From assembly GCA_003640385.1 (NCBI GenBank), contig RCAB01000246.1, forward strand, positions 29,576 to 93,575: 64,000 nt of DNA, written 5' to 3'. Under the pieces are notes generated by a model, which worked only from the letters and a program-made list of their open reading frames with translations, did not search any database and had not been told where the DNA came from. Below are positions 1-15,100 of this stretch, piece by piece. A program made the position numbers and the translations under genes. How positions within the stretch are numbered: position 1 is the stretch's first letter; the number at the start of each line of letters is the position of its first letter. The DNA comes from Setaria digitata (lineage: Eukaryota > Nematoda > Chromadorea > Rhabditida > Setariidae).

Positions 1-118
1 TAAGAACAAAATCATAGATGCTTTAGGAAAAAAGTTTCCCTTAAAAAAAAGAAAGAAAAAAGAAACACCTTTAATTTAATAAATTATTTCAACTTTTTTG
101 TTGCTATTTTATTTCCAG

Positions 119-3100
119 GTTGTTGAAGGATAGTTTAGGTGGTAATAGTCGAACAGTAATGATTGCAACAATATCACCTGCGGCTGATAATTATGAAGAA
201 ACTTTATCCACACTAAGGTTAGCAAATTTTGATTATGATTTGCAAAAAGAAGAAAAATATGTTTTGCTGTATTTAAATAAGAGACGAAAGTTTAGAAGTG
301 AAAAATTTTATGGAAGTCAAAATTTGAGGAAAAAAAGCACATGGCAAAAATTGGAAAAATTTAGTAAAATTTTGAAATTGAAAAAAAAAAATTATATTAT
401 GAGCTTCTTTTCTTTTAGAAAGTAAAGTCATTTGGAAAATTTGCGCTTAAAACGGTGTTTTTTAAAGGTATGCTGATAGAGCTACGAAAATCGTAAATCA
501 TGCTGTAGTAAACGAAGATCCTAATGCTAAGGTTATACGTGAATTACGTGAAGAGGTTGAAACGTTACGAGCTCAAATATCACAAACCGTCAGGGAGCAG
601 AATGTAAGATCGATGTATTTGATAATACTAATATACTTAGGGTGTAGACATAAATGAAATTTCATATATTAAAGCGCTGGTTAAATTAGTCGTATAATGT
701 GTACTGTATAACCTAAAACTATATTAATATGTACTAATGAACCCTTCATTATTATTGTTATTATTATTGTTATTACTATTATTATTATATTATTATTATT
801 GTTATTATTTATTATCGTTATTATTATTGTTCTTATTGTCAGGAAACTGAAGAATTACGAGAACGATTAGCGGAATCGGAACGTTTGGTGGAGTTAATGA
901 ATAAGTCATGGGATGAGCGATTAAAAGATACAGAAGCCGTTTACCGAGTAGTTACTATTACTTTTATCGTCTCACAGAATTTCGAAAACTTCCTGGGAAT
1001 TACCTTTATAATTGTAGATAGTGTGCACTGCTGAATCCTAATTATTACAGTGTTTCTTAAATAAAACAAAAAGAAGCCATTAAAATTTGAACTTAATGAA
1101 GTGAATTGTTTTAGGAAAGACAAAAAGATTTGGCTGAAATTGGTATTTCGGTAGCCGGTTCCGGTATAAAAGTTGAAAAAGACCGTTTCTATTTGGTTAA
1201 TTTGAATGCTGATCCATCACTGAACGAGCTTCTTGTCTATTACATAAATGTGATTCATTTTATTCACCATAAAATGCTCATTCCAAGTAATTAGCTAAAT
1301 TAGAGTCTGATGACTCATTCTTTCATCGGTCAGCTGTACTGAAAATGTTGCATTTGAGATTCGTGATTTTAAATATTGAAATGCTGAAATCATATTATTT
1401 TCTTGCTTAAATGTTATAGTCGAATATTTCAGTATTATGACCTTGTTTTTATGGTAATATCTTAGAACAGAACTGATTCTCATAACATGTAAGTTTCGTT
1501 ATGAGAAATTAGTGCAGTACACCTGAAATATATGAAATGAGGCAGGAGAAATTAACAGAAAAAAAATTTCTGATATTATCGGTCTGATGAATTAGAGAAA
1601 TGTTTTAACAGCTTTGTTGGAGAATTAATTAAGAAGAATTAATTGTAGCATCAAGCTGTGATTGGTAGCGGAGAACAGCAAGGATTCAATGAAAAGATTG
1701 ATTTTATCCTTCAAGGACTTGGAGTACAAAATCGTCATGCTTTGCTGGAAATTGTCGAGGAAGATGGCCAACAACGTCTTTTTGTTGAACAAATTGACGA
1801 AAAAGCCAGGTTAGGTTTATTTGTAAAATTTTTAATTAATTTATTTAATCTTTAAATATCAAAATTCTCGAAATTGATATGGAAATCTACAAAAGAACAA
1901 AACGAATAGTATGCTCAACTAAATTCAATGATAGCAAAGATCTGCTTCTAATAAAAAAGTAACTTTAGAATCCATCTTTTTTGTAAGAAGCTATACAAAC
2001 AGTCCCTTAGTAGATGAGGTCAAGTTACTGAAAATATGACCAAATGTACGTAACAACCGCAGTATTTCAGAAAATTTTAGATAGTAGTGATGTAAGAATT
2101 AATTCCGTAACTATTGAAGATATGGTTTAAGTATATGTAATAAATCTAATATTCGACAAAATTTGCTTGCAGTAGGATAGAGAATTTGTCTGTTTCTAAG
2201 GAAGCAGTAAAATCATTTACGCGATAGCAAACATTAAGATGTAACGTAGTAGACGTAGTAGTAAACGCTATATTTGGGAGTATTTTGCTTTAAGTAGGAT
2301 ATTATTTGTGGTATTAAATATTCTTCAAAAGAAATAATGAAATCACTTGCGTAATAAGTGACGACAAAATATTTGAAGATATGACGTATTACACGTAGTA
2401 AATGCTACTATATTTTGAAATTATTTCCAGCAAAAAAATAAATAAATAAATTTTCCTTTAAGCCAATAGTTAGAGGAATTTTTATAGAATTTGCGTGAAT
2501 GGACGTTTAATAACGGAACGTACGCTTCTCCGTAACGGTTATCGCCTTTTGATAGGTAACAATCATTTTTTCCGTGTAAATTGCCCAAAAGAAGCAGTCG
2601 ATATTAATGCATCAATTATGGAGGAATCAAATGCTATGTTATTTGATTATTATGATGCTTGGCAAGAGGTCTTAATTTATTTAATTTTATTTCTTTAATG
2701 TTTTTGTTCTTTTCTTGTTAAATTTTAAAATTTTAATTTTGTTATAAATCAGTATTTTAAATATTTTCTTGCATTTTAATGCAATATTCATTTGGAAAAA
2801 TTTTTTTTCTCGAAATAATTTTTGAATGTTTCCATCTTATTTTGGATTGGAAAAGTTTGCCTTATTTTTTTTTTTAATATAAAATAAAACAATAGCCAAT
2901 TGTGCTGCTTGGAATTATTTTTATTGCAGCAAAATCTGAAAAGGAAATAACATCTTTACAGGTAAATTCTGGTGTAAATGCGAATCCAATTACAACAGCT
3001 GTTGATCAGTACATGGAGCAAATTGCCAAGAAACATGAGGTTTTGCTATATTTATTTATTTATTCTTTTATTATCATGAAATGATGTGTGATATTCATTC

Positions 3101-6100
3101 AGAGAGCAAAACATCTGATAATTATTTATTTAAGAAAAGAGAGAGCTTATAATTTTCATCTATCCAATCACGTAATATATTCAAGGTGACAGGTGATAAT
3201 TTGAGCCAAATGGTAAGATTAGTTCTGGAAATTGGTTACGTTAGAATGTATATAAATTTAATATTTCGTAAAAAATAGACAGATATGAGCAAATAAGTAA
3301 ATAAATAAATAAATGAAAGTGAAATGGAAAGGAAAAGAACGGCATATTTTTAGGAGGAAAAGCAAGCAGCATTAGAGCAGCAATATGAAGCATTTGAAAA
3401 ATATATTCAGGGACTTACTCAAAGGTATGATCATAATTATATTAATTGTTTCATAAAATTGTTTAATAATTCAAATTAATATTTTTAGAATTATCAATTT
3501 ATCTATATGAATTCTTTATATCCTATTCATTTAGTTTTTTTCTTTTCTAAATTTTCAGTTTCACACCTTCAACACCAACACCAACTTTTGGATTTTTGAC
3601 ACCAATTGGTACACCTGGTAGTCAATTTCCACCTATCGGTTTTCCAGCTAATCCAAAAGCTAGCATGCGATCGAAATTTTTCAACTGGGCTCAGCATAGG
3701 TTAATTTCTAACTTTCTTTTTGTTTCTCATCCTAAATATTTTGGCTTAAATTAAAAAGAGATTTTTTCCTTTTTTTTGTTTTTTTTTGTTTTTTTTTAGA
3801 GAGGAAATGTTTAAAGAGAATTTGGCACGTCTGAAAAGTGATATAGTACGAGCTAATGCATTAGCTCGAGAAGCTAATATGATTACTAGCGAATTGTCAC
3901 CATGTCGACGTCCCGTCACCTATGATGTCACACTACAAATTCCAGCAGCAAATTTAAGGCCATCAAAAATAAAGGTTGGATTTTTTCTTTTTTCGTAATT
4001 TGGGAAAATATTGAATAAATCTTGCAGTTTTGTTTGTTGCATTCTGGATAAATGATTCCGGAAAACTGAATGAACTTTGTGTTGCAGGAAGGAGGATTCG
4101 TATGTGAACCGTTCATTGTGGTAAAACGAACTGGTATTGATGGTTATCAGTTATGGTCAACTGCACAATTAGAGGATAAATTAATTGATATGCGTGAAAT
4201 GTATAATGAGAAAATAACCGGAAATGAAAGGCATGATTTAAATTCAGTCAAAAAAATTTCCGAAACGAGTAATTTGAATGTTTTTTTGTACTTTATTTTT
4301 TTTTCGTAATTAATTGAACGAATTTAGTTTATTTTTCTTTCTGTTTGAAAATTAACATTTAACACTTTACAAAATTGGCATATTTTTTTTCATATTTTAA
4401 CATGTACTTTGTTATCATGAATTAAAGCACCGCAATTTTATCTTTATCATATGAAGTTTGATAACTTTATCAGAAAGCTCTGAGATGCAAATGACAGCAT
4501 ATCTTTCTGAAATTTTCATTACGTTTGAGTAAGATACAACTGAAATTAAATGAATTGAAATTGCATTTGAATACAATTAATTTGAATAATAATAGGCTGT
4601 GGACATAAAAAACTTTCCCATTTATAAAATGGTAGTAGTATACCGGCCAAAATTAGTGGTCAGTTGCTTAATTTGGAATGAAATGAACTAAAACTGCGAA
4701 GGAATGCAATTAATTTAAAATTAATTTAAGTTTCAGTAAATATTTTATCGTTTAAAACATTACAGGAATGATGCATGTACATCGGAACAACTGATGGAAG
4801 TTGAGCAATTCGGATTGGACGATAGTTTTGATATAAATGAATGTCATAGTCCAGTTGTTGAGAATGTCTTCGATAGTCAGGTGTGAAATTCTTTTCAATT
4901 GTTTATGAACTCAAATTATGATTTCTCGATAAAAAGGAATCTAACTGTAAACAAACAAAAAAAAAAAAATTGTTTTCTAACAACAATTTTTGAAATTTGA
5001 ATTTTTAATGAAGTTTAATTCCTTATCAAGACTGTTTTGTGTTTTGAAATACAATTCTTTACTCGAAGATAAATAATTCGTTTTCTTTTTCTTTTCTAAT
5101 CAAGTAAATTAAATAGTATTACAGGAGCATCATAGTCTAATTGGTGTAGCTAATGTATTTCTGGAAGTGTTATTTCATGATATGAGACTTGATTATCATG
5201 TTCCAATTATCAGTCAACAGGTAAATTTATGAATAAAAGCGTGGAAAAGGAGAAAGAGAAAGAAGGTCGTCAAGAGTGAATTAGTTAGAGCGAAGTTTCT
5301 CAATTATAAATTGGTATTAATTTGCAGGGTGAAGTTAGTGGTCGTCTTCATGTTGAAATATATCGGTTATCCGAAATGGACGATTCCGGTATTGTAAGCA
5401 GTTTAGATTCACTGGATTCAAATCGTACCTTAGATCCACAGTCGATTGGTGTGGGTTTTCTTGGGAAAACAATCAAATGCAGGGTATGTTCTCTTTTTTG
5501 CTCAAATCAAAAATAAAAAAAAAAAAAAATTCAAAAAATGAAAAGGAAGAATATTTTGGTGAAAAATAATAAATTGTTTATCAAAAAGGAAAAAAAAACA
5601 GCTAATGATGTGGTAAATTTAGAAAATATTTTTCAGGTTCGCATTAAAAAAGCATCAAATTTACCGTCATCACTGTCGCATTTCGTATTTTGTCAATATT
5701 CTTTCTTTAATATTAGTGAAATTTTGGTTGTTGCGCCAATATTTGATCCAAATTCAGTTCCTTCCAATCACTTAAACATTTCACACAATTCTAATTTTCA
5801 GTTTGATCATGAAAAGGTTTTTTTTCTTTTCTCCCCATTTCTTCCTCTTTGTTTCATTTGCATAACTCTTTAACCGCTTCAGTAATTAGCGTTATGTGCT
5901 AACTTTGTCACTCGGTAATTTAATAAAAGATATTGTTAATTATTTGCTTTTTATTTTGACAAATAAGCGATTAATGCTTTGAATTATTAATTGAAATCAT
6001 CAAATTGAAACTACACATTTTTTTAATGCAATCGTTGAATGGAAAATGTTCTTTTTCTCTTTCTTTTTTTAATTATAAAGCCAAAAAAAAAAAGAATTCA

Positions 6101-9100
6101 GTTCATCAGTTCTGATTACAATTCTAGGAAAAAAGTGAAAGAATCATGACTAATTTTAGGATTTTTCTGTTGTCGTAACAGAGGAATTCTTAGAATATAT
6201 TCAAGAAGATGCACTATCAATCGAAATATGGGGTCATCGAAGCAGTGGATTTGATAATGATTTTGTATCAACTGCAGTAGCGAATGGTATAATTGATGTT
6301 GAACAAAGCTACAAAAGCCTACAGGTAACATAATCATTAAATATCTATAAGTGGAAGTGTAATTTGAACTTATAATATAGTTCAGATGATAATGAAAAAA
6401 ATAAATAAATAAATAAAAGTTTATCTGAATTATTGTTACAGTATTGACTAGAATCCTACCTGAAGAAGTGACTAGAACTCCTACCTGAATGATAATTAGA
6501 GTATTCTAAAGTAGTTGGAGGCTTATCTGAACGATATATTTTGCATTTCAAATTTGCTACGATCCTGCCCAAGTGATAGTGTTTTAGTTGGGAATGAGAA
6601 AATCAGTCATGATTAGAATGCTTAAAGCATTGCAAGTTGTATGCATGAACGTTTAAACACGTAGAATCTGAAATGATTTTGATTCATTTCAGGAACAATG
6701 GGCTGAGGTAACGAGACGTATTGAGCTTCATGTTGATATTAAAGAGATGAATGATAACGGTCAGTATGTTTCTGTAGAAGTACGTCCTTCCAATGAAATA
6801 CTTACCGGCGGTATTTATCAGCTGAAACAAGTACGTTAACTAATTAGTTAAATTAATGAAGCGTAGCAGGATAAAAACAACAAACAAGCCAATGATTAAA
6901 TTAATATGGAATCAGATAAATGAGTAAGTGAGAAAACAATACGATTAATTGTTTTCTATCAATTTCAGCTTAAGGGGAGTTCGGAGACTTGTTAAAATTT
7001 TCCGAATATTATGAAATATAGTTCAAATTGAACTTAGAAATCAAACTAAAAAAAAATTATGGAACAAAAATTCTAGTTAAGAAATACTGTCAAAAAATAA
7101 CTGGAATAATGATTTATTCAATATTAATTCTTGCAATTTTAATGTATGCTCAAAAATAAGAAAAAGAAAGAAAGCAATAATAATGCTTGCTTAATAAAAA
7201 AAATTGCTCAATGGACATATCAAACCACGTAGATTGCGTGAACCATCAACGCTAAGCATTTCCTATTGAGATTTCTATATTCAAATATTACTCTATGACT
7301 TATTTCAAAATGAGGGTCCAAAAAATTAAACAAAATTTCAATTAAGAAAATAAAATTTCTCGACATTCTAAATGATCGAGTGACATTTTTAGGGTCAGCA
7401 GCGACGAATTCATGTGAAGGCATCACCAATAGCGGATCATGGCAATTTGCCACTAGCTTTTGCGCAAATTACTTCCGTTTCTATTGGATGTATTTGTTCT
7501 CGGTAAGTTCTGCTATCACTTTATCATTAAATTCACGCGATCTGACAGCTATCTTTTACTGTTAAATGGAAGTTCTGTTGATAGAATCACTTGATTGAAT
7601 GATATGCAAATAGAATCGCTGGCTTAATTAAGTTTTTTTTTTGCTATCTATTCTAGATCTCTATCATATTAACTAAAATTTTAGCCTATTTATACGTAAA
7701 TTATGTTAATTTTCAGGAATCCGGCAATACAGAAACCTTTGGATAGTTATCAGGAAGAAGATTTGGAAAGAATTCGAGAACAATGGACTAGAGCTCTGGC
7801 TAACAGGCAGAACTACTTAGTAAACCATATCAATGCAGTACGTGAACATTTACCAATTATCTAAGAAATTAATTAATAAAACTTGGCAGATTTCAACTCC
7901 TAACGAGTGATTGCTATTTTAGCTATCAGCTAAAGGTTTTAAAAAAACGGAAGCTGAAAAAGAACGTGAACAATCATTAATCAATCAATGGGTTGCATTA
8001 ACAGAAGAAAGGAATGCTATTAGTGTACCTGCTGCTAATAGTGATATACCGGGTTCACCAGCTGAATGGTAAATTTAATTAACAAATTTTCGTCAAAACA
8101 TAAGGAATGAGTGTCGTAATTAATGAAATTAATAATCTGGACATTATAGAAGAAAAGAAACGAAAAAACTTGAGAATACAAGAATTTTTAATTAAATATA
8201 AGAAAAATAACACGAAATAAAAATTAAATTCAAACGATTGTAAATGTCTCATAAAATGCTTCATTTTGTCAGCCTGAAATTAGTGACAAATGTGATAATT
8301 TATCATCAGGCAATGAAAAATTCTTCCTTCAGGACTCCACCACCTGGTGTTGAAAGGCATATACCTGTATTATTTCTCGACTTGAACTGTGAGTTTTCCA
8401 TTGCAGTAACTCATTATTCATTTCCGCTTCAAACTGATGATAATTAGAAAAGCGCTGTTGTTCATATCATTTATTATCATATATTTGACGGTAATAATAT
8501 TCTTATACCGAAATTATCAGTCTGATATTTTAAAAGATAGATTTTGTAATTTAGCTGATATTATCACTGGAACTATCAATTTATTAACATTCCAGCGGAT
8601 GATGTAACTGAAGAAATACCGTCCGATGATGGCAGTGTTCGAATAGCTGGCTTGCAAGCATTTTTACCTAACGAGAATTACGGTCAAATTATTATGTTAC
8701 CTATTTTGGAGCATGATACAAGCGAAGTAAAAAAATGTTTTATTTGTTTGATCTCAAGGATTTTTAAAATGTTGACCCTTCATCGGGATAATAACCTATA
8801 ACCTTTTTTACCCATAATGTTATATCTTTTATCACGAACACCCAAGATGTTACCTTTTCATCGAGAATACCCCTGAAGGGTAGGCTTTTTTCTCGAGAAT
8901 ATCGCAGATGTTACCATTTGATCAGGTGTATTTGAGATTTTTTACCTGCAGATATCAGCAACCTGTTCATGGGATAGTTCAATTCACGAAAACCCAGCTT
9001 TAAATAAACCTACTGAAGGTTCCGATCATGTTTATGCTATTGTTAAGGTTATTTTTCGTTTAATATATTCCATGAAGCAATCTAATATTATGAAACAACA

Positions 9101-12100
9101 GTGCTTTTTTTAACTATTAAAATATCGCATAAAATTGAAATTAATTTTTAATTTAAAACTTAAATATAAATTGAAATTAAATTTTTAGGTAACGGTACGT
9201 TTATCACATCCGTGCGAAATTGATATCATTTTACGGAAACAAATATGCATCCATGTGTACAAGAAAACAGGTCTAACTGAACGATTAATTAAAAAACTTG
9301 TTGGATCGGTACGTATGTTTTTTTTATGAAAATTTATTGTAAATCGATCGTTTTAAAAAATGCAATATGTTAGTTTAATATAGATGAAGTTGTACTTCAA
9401 TTGTTGAATGAAGTCAGAAATTTTCTTTATTTTTTAATAAAATGAAAAATATAGAAAGACGAAAATTCGATAAGAAAATGAATCTAAAAAAGTAGCCTTG
9501 CAAACTAGTTAATTGAATGTCTAGTAATCCCTTAGGAAGGTCAAAGCCACAAAACTTATTGATAAATTATGACTTTTTCTTTAGCATATATGTAACAGAT
9601 GAGAGTTAAGAATAATTAGTCTAATTTCGCAGTCACACTTGAAAGACACTTTCTTCAAACCGTGAATGAGAATTTTATGCCACAAATTTCAACGGTTCTA
9701 TCAATGACAAATTCTGATCTGTCAAGAAAGACAGAAGCTTTCAAAAACATAATCAAGTTGATAAATTAGAAAAATTTCTACTAGCAGTTCTCAAAATGAT
9801 GTTTGTGTTATAAGTTAACTCAAATTATAGGATTACAACTAATCCAATTATAACTGTTATAGGATTCAATTATTGGCACATCAGTTTATTACGATGTCGT
9901 GGCGCATATTCCCAAGGTAATGTTTGTTCGTGTTGATTTGCATTATCAGTTATTAACAGCCATCGATAAGGAATATATTTTGATGATAAGCGCAGCTTTT
10001 TGACGAGGAATAAAATATAAGTTATTTTTTTTGAAATCTATAATCATTGATAATTGATGGATGTTGCACAATTAGATGCAGTGACTGAATTTTCATTGCA
10101 GTACTTGTTTCCTCTTGAATTTCAGTGAAATTTTTAAATTTTTTTTTTAATTTGTGTAAATTTATTGATAGTATTGCAAAAAATAAAAATGAAAATAAAA
10201 AATTAGTGAAACGAAAATATATTTGTAGTCATCGCTGGATGTTGAAGATCGAACAACTCTTGCTCGAATGGCAGCACATCAATCTCTGAATACCGATGAC
10301 GATTCGTCGTTGGATACTGAGGACAGGTATAGTTGAAGATAATCTGTGCATCATTTAAGAATCGGTTGATGGAAACGGTTTGGAAATTAAGCCGATGAAG
10401 AGGATTTTGAACTTAAGTCAGTAGAGAGGATTCTGAGGTTAAGTTGATAGAGATGGATTCAGAATCTGAAATTAATTGAATAGCGAAAGAAAAAATACTT
10501 AATGGTATTTTGAAATTTCAAATTGATAGATTCATTCAGATTTAGTCATATTGCAATTCTTATTTTCCCATGAAATAAATTTATTTGTTATGTTATCAAA
10601 AGAAAGAAAAAATGACTAGGAAGGGTTAGAAATAGAATTTCTAGTAAATCAAGACAAAGAAAACAATGGATATCATTATAATTTACAATTAGTTGTCATT
10701 TAAAATAAAATTTCAGAAATCACAAAGATAATTATATTGAAGCATATACGAAAAGCATTCAAGTGGTGGAAAGTATGCTAAAACTTGACAGACTTCGACA
10801 GGAAGTTGCCATTAATAATATGCTGAGTAGGTTCGTACAAAAATGGTGAAAGTTCTAATTTTTATGGGGTGAAAAATCGTGAAATAATTATTATCATTTC
10901 ATATTTTCATGGATCATTTACTGATAAGTTTTCACGGGTGAGCTGAATTTATCAGTAATATTACATTTCATGATTCATCAGCAGCCCTGCGCACACAGTA
11001 CAGAGAATTGGGAATTTGAAACTTATAATTTTTATATTTTACAAATAAAAAGATGAGAAAATTTTGGAAAGTTGAAATACTAATCGAAAAAAAAAAAGGA
11101 AAACAAATGCTAAATGAATGAGAGTATCGTGAAATAAAGTTTAGAAGTTGTTCAAATTTGTAAATATCTGCATGAAGTTTTTCAGTGATAAGACAAATTT
11201 ATGTGTAAGCAGCATATTTCGAGAGAAGAACATAGAAAATTAAGGATTACATGCTTAGAAATGAAGTGAAAAAAAAATTTTATGAAGTAGAAATTTTAAT
11301 TTAAAAAATAAAAAAAAAAAATTCTGAAGTGTGATTTTTAGACAGGAACGTTTAAATCGAATGAATCATTTCGGTGGTGCAATACCAAACTATCGTATGA
11401 AAAGAACTGCAAGTTTACCTAATACTACTGCAAAAATGGTAATTTTATATATATATTTTCATACAAAAATATCAAAAAAGATGTAAAGGAAAGAATTTGG
11501 AATTTTTTTTTAATTTTAAAATTAACCCAATTATATGATCACTTCCAATGTTAATTTAATCGTTATTTCAGTTCTTTTTGTTTTTGTCGCATTTTCCGTT
11601 TGTCATTACATAAGGAACAAATGAAAACTAAAATTTAACCAAAAAAAAAAAGGAAAAAATTAATGAAAACTAAAAGTTAGATAGAATGATTTTTGGTTAA
11701 TAATGAAAACACTATATATTTTATGCTATATGTGAATAAATTTATAATCTACATTTTTTTTTTTTCTAAAATGAAAGCTTAAGTAATAATTCAATAATTT
11801 TGATATTTTTAAGGCAATTTCTCTTCTTTTTTTATGAAATTTTATGACGTATTTTTTCTCACTTTGTTCGGTTATTTCATTTTAGTTTAGCTGTAAATAC
11901 TTGGTATATCAGTAATTAATTTTTTTTTTTGCTGAAAGAAAAAATTATTTATGTAGCCGTTATCATCAACGAGCGCTACCAGTGATAGCGCTCATATCAC
12001 ATCGCATCAACAGTATCAGATATCCGATATTGGTGCAAGAATGACTGAAAATCAGAATTCCAGAGATTTATTCATTTCATCGTCATCTTCTTCCGTTATG

Positions 12101-15100
12101 GGCAAGTTATTATTTGCATAGTTTGAATTTATATTTCTAATTCACTGTCTTTTTTGTTTAGAATTTCTCCTTGATTAATCTCTTGAACATCATTCAAAGT
12201 CTTCCTTTCATGAAGGCAAAGCTTTTTTTACTTCTGATCTCATCCTAATCTTCAAATTCCTACTGTTTCCCTCTTCTTTTTTTCTTTTTATGAAAAGAAA
12301 ACTATCTTTACTTAGATTACTCTCTTTAGAAACTTGTCTTTACTTTCTTTTATAGAATTGAGGGGAAAAAAGAAGATATTTTTTCTGTTTGCTAATGTTT
12401 TTACGTGTAATGCGTCAGTGCTACGTGTCCATCCGAATATGGTTCTTTTCTTGTTTGATGGCATAATATTGATACTTTAAGAGAAAAAATTTCCATTTTT
12501 AATTCTTCCACTATTCTTTTAGCTATTCGTTCAGATAGTTAGTATTGTTGGACTTTAGTTAGATTAATAAATTTAAAAACAAAAAGAAAAAACGAGAAGA
12601 AAAACTTATTCTCCTCCTTCAATATTAGTTAATTATTTTCGCATAATATTTTATAATTTAATTTTTATTAAAATGATCATGGCTGATAAAAATAGTATAT
12701 ATTGTAAGTGTTAAAGTATTTGTATCTAACTAACTTGTACCCAATTTCTGGTCTTAATTTTAATGGTGCTATAGAATGTGATGTTTTCTTTTTTTTGCGG
12801 AAATTTATTTTGTGTAATACATGAAAAGGCTTCGTCGTTATGGAATTCAGAGTGATTTATTTTATGCAATATATAATTTCAATTATCTTTATTAATATTC
12901 CTCATTTCATAAGCACTGGTGACTGACCTTAGTTCTTTCAGTTTCAGATTTCCAAAGTGAAAAAAAAAAAAAAAACTTCTACATATTTCTGTTACATGTT
13001 TCATTCGTGATTGAGAGTACGTTATTGTCCTGTGCTTTGCCTTAATTTTTTTTTTTTTTTTTTTTTTCTGGAAGAAGGTATTCTCTCGCTGAACCACATC
13101 TTACTACTACTTATTGCAATTAGTGAAAAGATAATTAAGTCACTTGGGACGATAAAATCTATACATTGAAAAGCCTAAAATAATGCTTTTCCAAATGCAA
13201 ACTAATAAGTGCCATATAAGAAATAGTGAAATAGCTCATCATGTTTGTTAGATATTTCTTTCAACTTTTCGACGGCGAACATCCTTCATTCTTTTCTTAT
13301 TTCACTATTCCAACTACCAGGACTTTAACGGTTAATTATTCCGATTAATGGATTACCAGGTAGATTAAATGTTCATTGTTTGAGTTGGTAGATTAATTCT
13401 TGATTATACCGGTTAATCAGTTAAATCTTGACTATCTCAGTTGAAAGATTGATCAACTTGATTATTCCGGTTAGATGATTAAATTTCGATTATTCTTTTA
13501 TGAACTAACTGGTGGTTATTATCGGATAGATTAAAAATGTTAACTATTCTAGCTGATAGATTAATTTGCAGATTATTCGAGCTAATTGTTTCCTTACTTC
13601 CTACGCTTTTATCGACTGATAATTGTAATTTTTTTTTTTTATAAATTAAATTTAATTTTCAGCTCGCCCAACATCTCTTAATCTGAGACCGCTATGTTCT
13701 GGCAAACGTATGTGGTACTCGTTGTGAAATCGTTTGTTTGTAACTTTATCTTGCATATTAAGGTGCCATTGCTAATTGGAATCCTTCAGAAAGAGAGAGA
13801 GAGAGAGAGAAGAAAAGAGAGAGAAAGGGAAAGACAAAGGTAGAAGGGAAGGAATGGCAATTTTTAAAATCACATTTTAATGTAAAAAATTATCTTTAGT
13901 AGTTTTTATCACTTCACTGAAATATCATCCTTTATTTTTACTAATCCGCAGGAAACCACAGAAAGAATTTATTTCTCCTTTTTTTTTTTTTTTTTTTGAA
14001 ATATGTCAATTAATTACAGAAAAATATTAATTATCATTTGCAAAATTATAGGCAGTAGAACAGCAGTGGCTTTTTATCCAATTATGCATGCTTATTTAAG
14101 TTTGCATGATTAATTTTTTCAATTGATAAAAGGATTTTATTGCCTGATAAGCAGCATCCTTTGTCATCCCTTAATTTTGCGTTTTGCATTTTTTTGCAAT
14201 CCAGAATGCAAGTTAGCAATTGCTATGTAAAATTTGGTGTTATTTGTCTGTCTTTCTTGCTTTGATAGTTAAAAAAAAAGCTTATTTCATGCATATAATT
14301 CAAAAAATAGTAGTAGCTACTAATTATACCTCTCGGACTAAGCTCTCAATATATATAAAATTAAGCATTGGTATTTGATTGTTCTTGACTTATGCATGTT
14401 ATTTGAACTAAAATAGTTAGATCTAAGTAATATCATTCTTATCATCATATTTTTGTCCTTTTCCATCAAATAGTTTTATCGGCAATTTTTTCTCAGAAGT
14501 ACTATATCAATGTAGAATGACTGAAAATTTCCTTAAAACATAGAGAAGGTTTGAAACATTTAGTATGTAGTGTGATAAACAACGCAACTTACCTGAATGT
14601 ATTTGCAAAATTAAGATTTGACTCAAAAGTAGCACAGAATTAATATCGTATTCTGTTTTTAATGACTACAAATACTGTTGAATTTTTGCAACTATTGCAA
14701 TTATGAATAATTGTCAATTACAAATTATGACTATGTTTCAACCGCTATCACAAACAACAAAATTGCCTAATTGCCATTAGTGTGATATTATGGTTTTTAT
14801 TCAGTAAATATCACAAATAGTATTACTTACCGGAAACGATTACTACTCAGTCACTGTTACAGTTAAAACATGATTACTTACAGAAATTTCCTTCGATAAG
14901 CACAAAGCGAGGTATTTCTCGATCATTATGACGAATAAAAAATTCAGATGTTCATCCCATAACATATCTATTAGATATTTTAATTATCACCGTTGTTAAG
15001 TTTAGTTAGAATGATTAATTATCGTTATCTGGAATGAATAATTTTGCTCATCTATTTACGACACAAATTCGTCGTAATCGCTTCATTGTTTGGCTTCTCC

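Noticed and set aside
120..425. 101-codon + ORF
   Set aside because: Only 119-217 is exon; the rest is intron read-through past the donor AAG|GTTAGC.
13795..13830. (GA)n run as a regulatory element
   Set aside because: A simple repeat in an intron with no further support.
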